Shown here one piece after another: positions 36,521 to 44,917 of a DNA stretch of 64,000 nt. The position numbers were made by a program, and so were the translations under genes. The stretch comes from JBCBWG01 sp039186015. GTDB taxonomy: Bacteria; Pseudomonadota; Alphaproteobacteria; Rhizobiales; Hyphomicrobiaceae. Below the pieces are notes generated by a model. The model ran no database searches. It saw only the letters and a program-made list of their open reading frames with translations, and was not told where the DNA came from. Location of the stretch: contig JBCDAH010000001.1 in the NCBI GenBank assembly GCA_039186015.1, forward strand, positions 1 to 64,000. Reading direction: 5' to 3'. Each line of letters opens with the position of its first letter. The first letter of the stretch is position 1.

Positions 36521-36546
36521 AAACGGGCACCTCTTGGTGCCCGTTT
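36521..36546. terminator. Bidirectional hairpin terminator
   Basis: A perfect 11-bp stem (AAACGGGCACC/GGTGCCCGTTT, loop TCTT) between the convergent dctM and GNAT genes. It ends in GTTT and carries A/T ends on both sides, so it can serve both strands. Confidence 0.85.
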
Positions 36547-36557
36547 CTATGTTCTGC

Positions 36558-37151
36558 CTACGAAACAACGAGCCGCATCAACGGGCGCGGGACCGACGCG
36601 CGCGATATGATCTCGAAGCCCGCAGCCCGGAACACGGACGCCACGCCGACATAGCCTTCGCCCGCGATCAGCTTACGTGTGACGTCGAGAGGTGCCGCAT
36701 CAACGGCAACGGCCCCGTGATCGCGCGCAAATCGAACGGCTGCGTCCAGCAGATCAGCCATAAGTCCACGCCCTCGCACCGTCCGATCGATATAGAAGCA
36801 GTTGATCGACCAGATCCCATCGTGCGAGGCACCGTCCTCCAGACGACTGGCCTTCGTCTTGCGGAACCGTGGAAAGGCGTCCCGCGGCCCAACCGCCACC
36901 CATCCCACCGGCTGCGCGTCGAGATAGGCGATCAATCCCGGCGGACGAACATCGGTCCTCACGATCTCTCCGAACTGGCGCTTATGCTCAGCACGACTGC
37001 CCTCGTAGAACGCACGCCGCGTCCCATCATGACGCCAGTACATGCACCAGCACCCGCCATAGGCGCCGCGCTCCGGGCCGAAGAGCTGGACCAGGTCATC
37101 CCAGCGATCTGGCATCAGCGGATGAATGTCGGGCTTCGCCGCCATCTGCAC
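36558..37151 (-). CDS. GNAT family N-acetyltransferase
   Basis: A 197-residue predicted acetyltransferase. GCWCMYWRHDGTRRAFYEG is a Trp-rich N-terminal segment found in one GNAT subgroup, SINCFYIDRTVRGRGLMADLLDAAVRFARDHGA contains the acetyl-CoA-binding R-G-x-G-L turn, and GVASVFRAAGFEIISRAS is the C-terminal strand pair. It starts at the base after the ivd stop codon, so it is probably translated from the ivd transcript. Substrate unknown. Confidence 0.85.
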   Translation of the reverse strand: MQMAAKPDIHPLMPDRWDDLVQLFGPERGAYGGCWCMYWRHDGTRRAFYEGSRAEHKRQFGEIVRTDVRPPGLIAYLDAQPVGWVAVGPRDAFPRFRKTKASRLEDGASHDGIWSINCFYIDRTVRGRGLMADLLDAAVRFARDHGAVAVDAAPLDVTRKLIAGEGYVGVASVFRAAGFEIISRASVPRPLMRLVVS

Positions 37152-38324
37152 CTACGCCGATTTCACAAACAACTCGCGCCCGATCAGCATCCGGCGGATC
37201 TCGCTTGTGCCCGCCCCGATTTCGTAGAGCTTCGCGTCGCGTAACAGCCGACCAGTTGCATATTCGTTGATGTAACCGTTGCCGCCGAGAAGCTGAATCG
37301 CATCAAGCGACACCTGCGTGGCCTTTTCGGCCGCAAGCAAGATTGCACCGGCCGCATCCTCGCGGGTCGTCTGCCCGCGATCACAGGCTTTCGCCACGGC
37401 ATAGACATAGGCGCGGCAGGAATTCATCGCGACATACATGTCGGCGATTTTGCCCTGTACGAGCTGGAACTCGCCAATTGACTTTCCGAATTGCTTGCGC
37501 TCGTGCACGTACGGCATCGCAATATCGATGGCGGCCTGCATGATACCGATCGGCCCGGCGGCCAGCACGACCCGCTCATAGTCCAGGCCGCTCATGAGAA
37601 CGTGCACACCCTTGTTCAGCGCACCGAGAACATTTTCCTCGGGCACCTCGCAGTTCTCAAACACAAGCTCGCCCGTGCTTGATCCGCGCATGCCGAGCTT
37701 GTCGAGCTTTTGCGCGACGCTGAACCCCTTGAAGTCTTTCTCGATGATGAAGGCCGTGATGCCACGGGGTCCGGCGTCCGGATCCGTCTTGGCGTAGACC
37801 ACCAGGACATCGCCGCCTGGCCCGTTGGTGATCCACATCTTGGTCCCGTTGAGGATGTAGCGATCCCCCTTCTTCTCGGCCCGGAGCTGCATCGACACAA
37901 CGTCCGACCCGGCGCCGGGCTCGGACATGGCAAGACCGCCCAGGTGCTCTCCTGAAATCAGCTTCGGCAAGTAACGCTGCTTCTGCGCCGCCGACCCGTT
38001 GCGCCGAATCTGGTTCACGCACAGGTTCGAATGCGCACCGTAAGATAAGCCAACTGACGCAGACCCCCGGCTGACCTCTTCGACCGCGATGCAATGCTCG
38101 AGGTAACCCAAGCCACTACCGCCATAGTCTTCCTCGACGGTGATGCCATGCAGCCCGAGTTCACCCATTTCAGGCCAGAGGTACCGTGGAAACTCATCAG
38201 TTTGATCAATTTCCGCGGCAATCGGCGCAATGCGGTCTGATGTAAAGGACTGCACCGCGTCGCGCAGCTGCTCGGCCGTTTCGCCCAGGTCGAAGTCAAA
38301 CACTGGCGTGCTATTGGGAATCAT
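37152..38324 (-). CDS. ivd: Isovaleryl-CoA dehydrogenase
   Basis: A 390-residue FAD acyl-CoA dehydrogenase that converts isovaleryl-CoA to 3-methylcrotonyl-CoA in leucine breakdown, passing electrons to ETF. LAMSEPGAGSDVVSMQLRAEKKGDRYILNGTKMWITNGP is the flavin/substrate region. YERVVLAAGPIGIMQAAID carries the catalytic Glu in the position (LDYERVV) used by IVD, and LLGGNGYINEYATGRLLRDAKLYEIGAGTSEIRRMLIGREL closes the protein. ATG 38324 was chosen as family start. Its product is the substrate of the MCC enzyme encoded 8 kb away. Confidence 0.92.
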   Translation of the reverse strand: MIPNSTPVFDFDLGETAEQLRDAVQSFTSDRIAPIAAEIDQTDEFPRYLWPEMGELGLHGITVEEDYGGSGLGYLEHCIAVEEVSRGSASVGLSYGAHSNLCVNQIRRNGSAAQKQRYLPKLISGEHLGGLAMSEPGAGSDVVSMQLRAEKKGDRYILNGTKMWITNGPGGDVLVVYAKTDPDAGPRGITAFIIEKDFKGFSVAQKLDKLGMRGSSTGELVFENCEVPEENVLGALNKGVHVLMSGLDYERVVLAAGPIGIMQAAIDIAMPYVHERKQFGKSIGEFQLVQGKIADMYVAMNSCRAYVYAVAKACDRGQTTREDAAGAILLAAEKATQVSLDAIQLLGGNGYINEYATGRLLRDAKLYEIGAGTSEIRRMLIGRELFVKSA

Positions 38325-38422
38325 CGCGCTCACTCCTGTGCGCTGTCCTGTGATCATATCCGCCCAGCTGTCCGTCGCGGCCAGTCTTGCGGTCGATGCG
38401 TGCGCTTGAGGATCATTGATAC

Positions 38423-38920
38423 ATGGAACCAGTCAACACCAGTGAACCCACCAACGTGAGCGATCGTCCTTCGCCTGTTCCCTGGCCGCCGATTCTGCTG
38501 GTGGCTGTGCTTGCCGGCGCTGTGACGCTCGGTTTCGTCGTCCCGTTGCCGTGGCCCGGCTTGGACGACTGGCCGGCGCGCATGATCGGCCTCACAATCG
38601 GGGCCGGCGGTATCGCGCTGATGATCTGGGCGTTCATCACGTTTCGCCGCCATCGCACAACAGTCATGCCACACGAAGGCGCGACGACCTTGATCACGGA
38701 CGGACCGTTCCGGCGGTTCCGCAACCCGATCTATCTGGCCGACGTGATGATCATGCTGGGCCTTGCGGAACTTACCAAGAACATCTGGTTCGTTATCGCT
38801 GCTGCCGCATTTGTACCGCTTGTTACCTGGCTCGCCATTCTCCCCGAGGAGCGTCACCTAAGAGCTCGATTTGGAAAGGATTTTGAGGACTTTCGCGCCA
38901 AGACACGCCGTTGGATTTGA
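38423..38920 (+). CDS. Isoprenylcysteine carboxyl methyltransferase-family membrane protein
   Basis: A 165-residue integral membrane protein with about four spans. HEGATTLITDGPFRRFRNPIYLADVMIMLGLAE and EERHLRARFGKDFEDFRAKTRRWI are the two signature blocks of the ICMT/PEMT-like methyltransferases, the second holding the SAM-site E-E and R-F/Y residues. Bacterial members are mostly uncharacterised lipid or small-molecule methyltransferases. It is divergent from ivd. Confidence 0.88.
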   Translation: MEPVNTSEPTNVSDRPSPVPWPPILLVAVLAGAVTLGFVVPLPWPGLDDWPARMIGLTIGAGGIALMIWAFITFRRHRTTVMPHEGATTLITDGPFRRFRNPIYLADVMIMLGLAELTKNIWFVIAAAAFVPLVTWLAILPEERHLRARFGKDFEDFRAKTRRWI

Positions 38921-39020
38921 TGGGGACGAACACACCTTGCGCGTGCTCGGACCATTGAAATGTCGGAATCCCTTCCCTTCTAAGACTTGGGGGTACGCGC
39001 TCGCTATTGGAGCTAAGGGA

Positions 39021-40346
39021 ATGATGAAACCCGTGAGGTTAACGGTAAGATCGGCCGCAGTTTCGCTCGCATTCGTGCTGGCGGTGGCGTCGGTTATGCC
39101 GGCCAGCGCGCAGTCGTCGTGGCGCGACGGGATCACCGAATTCCTTGTGAGCGGCAAAGCTGAGAGCGGCACCGAGGCCAAGACCCCGGCGTCTGGTGAG
39201 GCGAATGCGGCCAACACGGGCGACAACGACCCGCGTGCCGGCGATAAGAACTATGAACAGGCCCGTCGCTTGATGCAGGCGATCGACGCTATCCTGAACG
39301 ACGCGGCAAGGAACCGCGATAGCGCAAAAAAGCTGCCCTCAAAGGACGACTTCCTGGTCCCGCCGATGTTCACCGAAACACGCGAGGACCGTGAAAACTA
39401 CGTGCGCGAACTCTTGGACTCGGCGCTCGGGATCGTAACGGACGTTCCGGTGGTCGACATCCAGAAGGAGATCGAACGCCGGCGTAAGGAGATCGCCAAG
39501 CTCAAGGACCAAATCGCCGTCCTGAAAGAGCGCATGTTGACCGCGCCGAAGGACTCGCTGCTGCCGGGCGTGTTGGCCGACACCGTCGCAAGCCTGAAAC
39601 AAGAGGTTGCCGATCTCGAAGAACGGATCGCGCAAAATCAAAAGGCGATCGACGCAGCCAAGTCCAAGATCCGCAAGGCACTGGCCGATGCTGGTATCAC
39701 GATGGAGAAGAGCCAGATCGACATGCTGGTCGACAGCGTTCTATCCGGCGACCTCATTCGTCTTGTTGCCGTATTCAATTCCGCCAAGCTGATCGACAAA
39801 CAGCTGGCCGCCCGCATGAAGGCGTCCGGCGAGAACATGACGGCAGCGCGCAAATACTTCGCCATGCATGCTGCGTTGTTCGCCATGCTGTTGCGCGCCC
39901 AGGATGTTTTGATCGAGAAGATCGATACCCAGTATCTGCCGAAGCTTGATGCGATCATGCGCGACCTCAAAACCGCCCGAGACCGCACCAAACGCCTCCT
40001 GCGCAAGAAAAACCGGCCGGACCAAAAGCGCGTTCTGGAGGCCAACCTGTCCAGCCAGAAACTGGCGGAAGATGCCGCACGTGGCTATCGCCGTTATCTC
40101 CTGCAGCAACGCGCGCAAATCGCCGGTGCCCGCTCGCGCGCCGCGCATGATCTGCGCATCGCAGACAACACGTACGAGACCGTTGAGGCGAGCTTCCAAC
40201 TGCGCACGCTCATGCGCGAGTCGGCGAACACGTTTGAAGCCCTCCAAAAGCTTGAGGCGCCAACGTTCGAAGAGATCTTTCGGAACGAAGAGCTTCGGCG
40301 CGAATTCGAAAGCCTGACGAAGAAGCTGGAAGCACCGACCAGCTAG
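39021..40346 (+). CDS. Secreted coiled-coil protein
   Basis: A 441-residue protein with a Sec signal peptide (VSLAFVLAVASVMPASAQS, cleavage near residue 31) and a charged, strongly helical mature part. The region about 145-220 (IQKEIERRRKEIAKLKDQI, LKQEVADLEERIAQNQKAI) has clear heptads and should form a coiled coil. A second helical block at 300-420 ends in ALQKLEAPTFEEIF and a repeat KKLEAPTS. The ATG at 39021 was chosen for the signal peptide. No family or partner recognised; periplasmic structural or scaffolding role is only inference. Confidence 0.75.
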   Translation: MMKPVRLTVRSAAVSLAFVLAVASVMPASAQSSWRDGITEFLVSGKAESGTEAKTPASGEANAANTGDNDPRAGDKNYEQARRLMQAIDAILNDAARNRDSAKKLPSKDDFLVPPMFTETREDRENYVRELLDSALGIVTDVPVVDIQKEIERRRKEIAKLKDQIAVLKERMLTAPKDSLLPGVLADTVASLKQEVADLEERIAQNQKAIDAAKSKIRKALADAGITMEKSQIDMLVDSVLSGDLIRLVAVFNSAKLIDKQLAARMKASGENMTAARKYFAMHAALFAMLLRAQDVLIEKIDTQYLPKLDAIMRDLKTARDRTKRLLRKKNRPDQKRVLEANLSSQKLAEDAARGYRRYLLQQRAQIAGARSRAAHDLRIADNTYETVEASFQLRTLMRESANTFEALQKLEAPTFEEIFRNEELRREFESLTKKLEAPTS

Positions 40347-40668
40347 GTGTGTTGTTTCTCGCTCACGGGCTGCTGTTTTCGCTCACGACTGTTCCTCGCT
40401 GCGCTCGGGCCGCGAGCCTGCGAGCGTGTGAACAGCGCAATGAAAGACTCTCTTCGCTCACGGCTGTTCCTCGCTGCGCTCGGGCCTCCGCGCGGGCGGC
40501 GCAACGCGCCGGGCCGCGGTCGCGGCCTGGGGTGCCTGACGGCTAACCCGCGCTGGTTGTTGATCATTCGCGGCCCCGTCCTACCAGGATAGCCCGCGCT
40601 CAAGTAGCGAGCGCTTGTCGCGAGCGGTAGCGCACGTAAAGACTCGCGAACAGCGCAATCAAAGACTC
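40347..40668. repeat. Non-coding region rich in imperfect repeats
   Basis: A 322-bp G+C-rich stretch with a 34-bp element at 40378-40411 and 40453-40486 (one mismatch) and a 23-bp element GAACAGCGCAATGAAAGACT at 40430-40452, repeated at 40648-40670 with one mismatch. The first element contains CCTCGCTGCGCTCGGGC. No gene is supported here although frames are open in several phases. Confidence 0.7.
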
Positions 40669-41316
40669 TCACTCGTAATCGCGGAAGATGGTATCGGCCA
40701 GCTTCCGGCCTCTCCGCCCGGAAATCCGCTGCGGTACGGAACGACGTACGGCGGCGTTACGTTCGGAGCGGACCGGCATTGCCGGATACGGCGTGGGTGC
40801 ACGCGGTGCGTTCCGGTCCCATGCCGGCGTGCTCAGACGCGACTGTGGCAGTCTCTGCACATCGATCGCCGTTTCAAATGCGACGCGCCAAGCCCCCTTG
40901 CGAAACTCGAACACCCGGGCGTAACGGAGATGAATGGCCGACCGGTCCGAACCATGACGCGGCTTTACGATCATGAGCCCAAAATCGAGAATCGTGCCGC
41001 AGCCGAAACGCAACGTCGACATCGGCTCACCTGCCAGCTCGTACGTGTGAACCAGAGCCGCGAGATAGCTTCGGAGTTCGCGCGGTGTACTTGTCGGGCT
41101 GCGATTGTCGAATGACGAAACAACCGCGTCGTTTGCGTAGGTCGCCTCCAGCGCGTCGACATCCGCTCTCTCGAACGCCGACAGCCAGTGACGCGTACTG
41201 TCTTCCGCAATATGAGGTGCCGCCGTGCGACAGGCGGCAGACGCGGGAATTGATCCGAGAATGAGCAGTGCCAAGCTGGCAACGAAGGCGACGGACGACA
41301 GCCGGCTCAAGCGCAT
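40669..41316 (-). CDS. Secreted NTF2/SnoaL-like protein
   Basis: A 215-residue protein with a signal peptide (LSSVAFVASLALLILGSIPASAA). The mature part has a cystatin-like/NTF2 fold pattern: HWLSAFERADVDALEATYANDAVVSSFDNRSPTSTPRELRSYLAAL, then FGCGTILDFGLMIVKPRHG and YARVFEFRKGAWRVAFETAID. The C-terminal 45 residues are Arg/Pro-rich and probably disordered; the last ten codons run into the repeat region. ATG 41316 was chosen. Ligand or enzymatic role unknown. Confidence 0.7.
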   Translation of the reverse strand: MRLSRLSSVAFVASLALLILGSIPASAACRTAAPHIAEDSTRHWLSAFERADVDALEATYANDAVVSSFDNRSPTSTPRELRSYLAALVHTYELAGEPMSTLRFGCGTILDFGLMIVKPRHGSDRSAIHLRYARVFEFRKGAWRVAFETAIDVQRLPQSRLSTPAWDRNAPRAPTPYPAMPVRSERNAAVRRSVPQRISGRRGRKLADTIFRDYE

Positions 41317-41468
41317 AACAAACCCCACCAACATTGGACGTTAACGTGCAACGCGCCGACACTGCAGGGCCAGAGTTAACAAACAGCTGACACCTGGTGG
41401 GACCAAGATATCTATTATTATTCATAAGGTTGATGGCAAACGTGCTTTTGCGCCAACCCGAGACTCGC

Positions 41469-41918
41469 TTAACGGCGATACTGAATGAAGCCCGACTCGG
41501 TTGCGACGCGATCGTAGAGCACTCGGGCGGTTGCGTTACTTTCATGTGTCAACCAGTAGGTTCGCGCGGCACCAAGCCCATCCGCATACCCATAGACGGC
41601 TTCGATCAACGCACGACCGGCGCCATGACCGCGCGCGTCGGGGTCGACAAACAAATCCTGGAGATAGACATGCCCCGTCTCCACCCACGTCGACTGATGG
41701 AACAACGCATGCGCCAAGCCGATCGGCACTTCGTCCGCGCCAAGGGCGACAAATCCCACGTGGGTACCGGGATCTTGTGACAGCAGTCGCGACCATGTGC
41801 TGGGATAGACAGCATCTGGCACAGTGACTTCATAGAAGGCGTGATAAGCGCGAAACAGGCTCTCCCAGACCTTTCGATCCTCAGAAGTCAAGTGCCGAAC
41901 GGGTGCTGCGGTTGCCAT
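41469..41918 (-). CDS. GNAT family N-acetyltransferase
   Basis: A 149-residue acetyltransferase with the complete GNAT core. Strand 4 is GHVYLQDLFVDPDARGHGAGRALIEAVYGYADG, with the R-G-x-G-A acetyl-CoA turn at about residues 95-100. YWLTHESNATARVLYDRVATESGFIQYRR is the C-terminal helix and Tyr-containing segment (acid for catalysis in many members). It is unlinked to a pathway; the substrate is unknown. Confidence 0.9.
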   Translation of the reverse strand: MATAAPVRHLTSEDRKVWESLFRAYHAFYEVTVPDAVYPSTWSRLLSQDPGTHVGFVALGADEVPIGLAHALFHQSTWVETGHVYLQDLFVDPDARGHGAGRALIEAVYGYADGLGAARTYWLTHESNATARVLYDRVATESGFIQYRR

Positions 41919-41980
41919 AACGTCTCAACTCCATGTTCGTGGCCCAAAGCCTGCAGCCGCGCCGTTCGCGCAGCAGTCCG

Positions 41981-43363
41981 CTAAAGCAGCCAGATTGTTG
42001 CCAGCCCCAGGAACGCAAAAAATCCGACGACGTCAGTCACCGTCGTCAAAAACACGCCAGAGGCCAAGGCCGGATCATAGGCCATCCGATCGAGCGCAAG
42101 CGGAATCAAAATTCCCGCAAGCGCAGCTGAGAGATGATTGAAGATCATTGCGGCCGCAATCACCAGACCAAGAGGGCCGGATCCGAACCACAGAATGGTC
42201 ACCATGCCCAAGATGAGCGCAAAGATCAGGCCGTTGATCAAGCCGATTGACGTTTCCCGTACAATCACACGCGCCGCATTCATCGGACCGAGATCTCGGG
42301 TCCCGAGGGCACGCACCGCAACCGTCATCGTTTGCGTTCCGGCGTTCCCACCCATGGACGCCACGATCGGCATCAGCACGGCAAGTGCCACCATTTGCTC
42401 GATCGACGCATCAAACAGCTTGATCACGGTCGACGCGAGTACGGCGGTTACCAGATTGATCAGTAGCCAGGGAAACCGGCTGCGCGCAGCATCGACGACG
42501 TTATCCAGAAGGCTCTCATCGCCGACACCGCCCAACCGGCGCATATCCTCGTCCGCCTCGTCTTCGATCACTTCCACGACATCGTCGACGGTCACGACAC
42601 CAACCAGCCGATCGTTCTCGTCAACGACAGGTGCGGACAACAAGTCGTATCGCTTGAACTGGCGCGCCACTTCTTCCTGATCAGCCTTGGCATCAACAAC
42701 CGCAACCGAGTCGTCCATGATATCCTCGATCGCGACCTCACGCTTTGTTCGCAGCAGCCGCGACAGACCAAGCGCGCCAACGACCTTGTACGTCGGATCG
42801 ACGACGTAGATCTCGGAGAACGTATGCGGGAGATCATCGGTCTCGCGCATGTAATCAATCACCGTTCCAACGGTCCAAAATGGCGCCACCGCAACGAAGT
42901 CTCCCTGCATCATGCGGCCGGCGGTCTCTTCGCCATACTCAAGGTTGCGCTCGAGCGCAGCCCGATCGCCAAACGAGAGCTTGTCGAGCACCTCGCGCTT
43001 GTCGTCATCCTCGAGGCTTTCGATGACGTAGGCTGCGTCATCGGAATCGAGTTCTGTCACAGCCCGCGCGAGATACTCGTTCGGCAGCTCCTCCGAGAGC
43101 TGATCACGCACCGTCTCGTCGAGTTCGGAAAATGTGTCAAAGTCGAGCGAATTGCCCAGCGCTTGCACGAACTGCGCCCGCTGCTCGCTCGGCAACAGCT
43201 CGATGACATCCGCAAGATCCGGTGCCCGAAGCCCGTCAACAAGGTTCTGCGCGACCGAATCATCCAGGGCGGCCATCGCGTCACTGACCCGCCGGACCAA
43301 CTCCGACGTGACGACCTCTTCGGAGCGATTAGCGGCTTGCACGACGTTCAGCTCACTGTCCAT
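41981..43363 (-). CDS. mgtE: Magnesium transporter MgtE
   Basis: A 460-residue Mg2+ channel/transporter. Order of parts: N-terminal superhelical MgtE_N domain (ALDDSVAQNLVDGLRAPDLADVIELLPSEQRA), a tandem CBS pair (VDPTYKVVGALGLSRLLR and RYDLLSAPVVDENDRLVGVVTVDDVVEVIEDEADED), a linking helix and five membrane spans. The pore motif GGNAGTQT is at about residue 340. ATG 43363 (MDSELNVV) was chosen. I see no Mg-sensing leader RNA upstream; gating is probably by the cytosolic domain. Confidence 0.95.
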   Translation of the reverse strand: MDSELNVVQAANRSEEVVTSELVRRVSDAMAALDDSVAQNLVDGLRAPDLADVIELLPSEQRAQFVQALGNSLDFDTFSELDETVRDQLSEELPNEYLARAVTELDSDDAAYVIESLEDDDKREVLDKLSFGDRAALERNLEYGEETAGRMMQGDFVAVAPFWTVGTVIDYMRETDDLPHTFSEIYVVDPTYKVVGALGLSRLLRTKREVAIEDIMDDSVAVVDAKADQEEVARQFKRYDLLSAPVVDENDRLVGVVTVDDVVEVIEDEADEDMRRLGGVGDESLLDNVVDAARSRFPWLLINLVTAVLASTVIKLFDASIEQMVALAVLMPIVASMGGNAGTQTMTVAVRALGTRDLGPMNAARVIVRETSIGLINGLIFALILGMVTILWFGSGPLGLVIAAAMIFNHLSAALAGILIPLALDRMAYDPALASGVFLTTVTDVVGFFAFLGLATIWLL

Positions 43364-43702
43364 AACCGCACTCCATCCGCCAATTATTCCTGCCCGCCAC
43401 AGGGCGGCTAGCACACCGCTGTGCAGACGAACACGCCTGACACACGACGGTGGGCAATTGCCACAGGGACCGGGATTTGAGTTGCAGCAGAGCGAGCGCC
43501 AACACTATGGTCGGCCACGTTTCGCATGAGCCTTGTATCCGAGTCGGTCGAGAAAGCGCGGACTATGCACAACAGGAGCACACCGCACATGTCTCCAGCA
43601 GCGATCACCCGGACAGCCCAGATTACATGCCGCCCAGTCCCTTGCCGCCCAGTCCCTTGCCGCCCAGTCCCTTGCCGCCGAGGCACGTTCCACCAAGTCG
43701 CG
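43364..43702. other. Divergent intergenic region with tandem repeat
   Basis: A 339-bp gap between mgtE and the first polysaccharide deacetylase gene. The deacetylase frame is open back to 43526 but the added residues are low-complexity. The gap includes a 15-bp tandem repeat (43629-43679). Confidence 0.5.
43629..43679. repeat. 15-bp tandem repeat, three identical copies
   Basis: GCCGCCCAGTCCCTT occurs three times without change (43629-43673), then GCCGCC. As the unit is a multiple of three it keeps the upstream open frame and would encode CRPVP repeats if translation began earlier than 43703. Confidence 0.85.
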
Positions 43703-44827
43703 ATGCGCAAGGTAACGGTCCGCCGGCTCAACGTCTGCAGCGCTGCGTTCCAATTGGCGATCACATGCGTCGCGGCCCTTGCCGCCATCAGCGCACAATC
43801 TTCGACCGCCCTATCCGCGCCTGCTGCAGATGCGACAGCCTGCAACAGGCCGGGTGCACTCGGCGTGTCGCGCATTATCGAAATCGATACGGCGAACGGG
43901 CCTCACTTCGGCAAAGTGCAGTACAATAAGACCGGACCGTCCATTTTGAAGGACGGGGAGGTCGTTCTCACGTTCGATGATGGCCCCCTCCGGCGCTACA
44001 CGAAGCAAGTTCTCAAGGCGCTTGCGGCCCATTGTACTAAGGCCACATTCTTTGCCGTCGGCCGCATGGCTGTCGCAGACGCCGATATGTTGCGGAAAGT
44101 TGCAGATGCCGGCCATACCGTCGGGCATCACACTTGGTCGCACAAAAATCAGTTTCGACGCAGCTTTCCGCGGGCGGTCGCGGAGTTCGAACTGGGCGTC
44201 AGCGCCGTTAGCGCCGCGATCGGCAGGCCGACAGCGCCGTTTTTCAGATTTCCCTACCTTGCCGATCCGCGAGCGATGCGTGCCTACGTGGCCCAGCGCG
44301 GATACGGCATATTCTCGATCGATATCGATTCCTATGACTTCCGTACGCGTTCGGGCAGTAGAATGCGGCGCAACGTCATGTCGCAGCTGAAACGGCGGCG
44401 CAAAGGCATCATCCTGTTTCACGACATCCAGGCGTCAACGGCCCGTGGGATTGACGCGCTCCTGGGCCAGCTGAAATCCAACGGGTTTCGGGTCGTTCAC
44501 ATCGTCGCGAAGGCGCCGGCGCAAACCTTACCGGAATATGACAAAGAAGCACAGGTATTGCTCGAAAAGAGAAGATATACGTCGCGGGCACGACCGATTA
44601 AGACCAGCTTCCAGTTCAATGGCGCGGTCGCGCCTCAACCGCCGGGCAATCCAGTGGCGCGCACACGGTTTGAAGCCACCAGTTCAGGACAATCCCGGTC
44701 AACAACCGGGGTATCGACGTCTGCGAGGCAGCCGCGCGCCAACGCCACCAGCAATAATGCACCGGCCGGCAACGCGACACCCGCTTGGAAACAGCGCGCA
44801 CTTGGCTTGTCCGGCCTGCGTGACTAA
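43703..44827 (+). CDS. Secreted polysaccharide deacetylase (NodB domain), paralogue 1
   Basis: A 374-residue protein with a signal peptide (FQLAITCVAALAAISAQSSTALSA) and a NodB carbohydrate esterase 4 domain. Catalytic motifs are intact: TFDDGP (motif 1), GHTVGHHTWSH (motif 2, metal His pair), FFRFPYL (motif 3), DIDSYDF (motif 4) and ILFHD (motif 5). The C-terminal 90 residues are basic, Ser/Thr/Asn/Pro-rich and probably disordered. The ATG at 43703 has a weak RBS, and longer starts upstream are possible. It is followed 90 bp later by a paralogue. Likely acts on peptidoglycan or an exopolysaccharide. Confidence 0.88.
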   Translation: MRKVTVRRLNVCSAAFQLAITCVAALAAISAQSSTALSAPAADATACNRPGALGVSRIIEIDTANGPHFGKVQYNKTGPSILKDGEVVLTFDDGPLRRYTKQVLKALAAHCTKATFFAVGRMAVADADMLRKVADAGHTVGHHTWSHKNQFRRSFPRAVAEFELGVSAVSAAIGRPTAPFFRFPYLADPRAMRAYVAQRGYGIFSIDIDSYDFRTRSGSRMRRNVMSQLKRRRKGIILFHDIQASTARGIDALLGQLKSNGFRVVHIVAKAPAQTLPEYDKEAQVLLEKRRYTSRARPIKTSFQFNGAVAPQPPGNPVARTRFEATSSGQSRSTTGVSTSARQPRANATSNNAPAGNATPAWKQRALGLSGLRD

Positions 44828-44917
44828 TTATCAGGTGCGCACGCAAATCGCTTATGTGGCCCAGTAGCTCCCCGTACCGCCGGGACTGAAGGGTCCGGGG
44901 ACTGGGGAGCAGGCGCC

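Noticed and set aside
40349..40546. Small open frames in the repeat region after the coiled-coil gene
   Set aside because: The translations are the repeat read in different phases and have no RBS or protein-like pattern.
43629..43679. Possible CRISPR array
   Set aside because: The 15-bp units are directly adjacent with no spacers and there are no cas genes; it is a simple tandem repeat.
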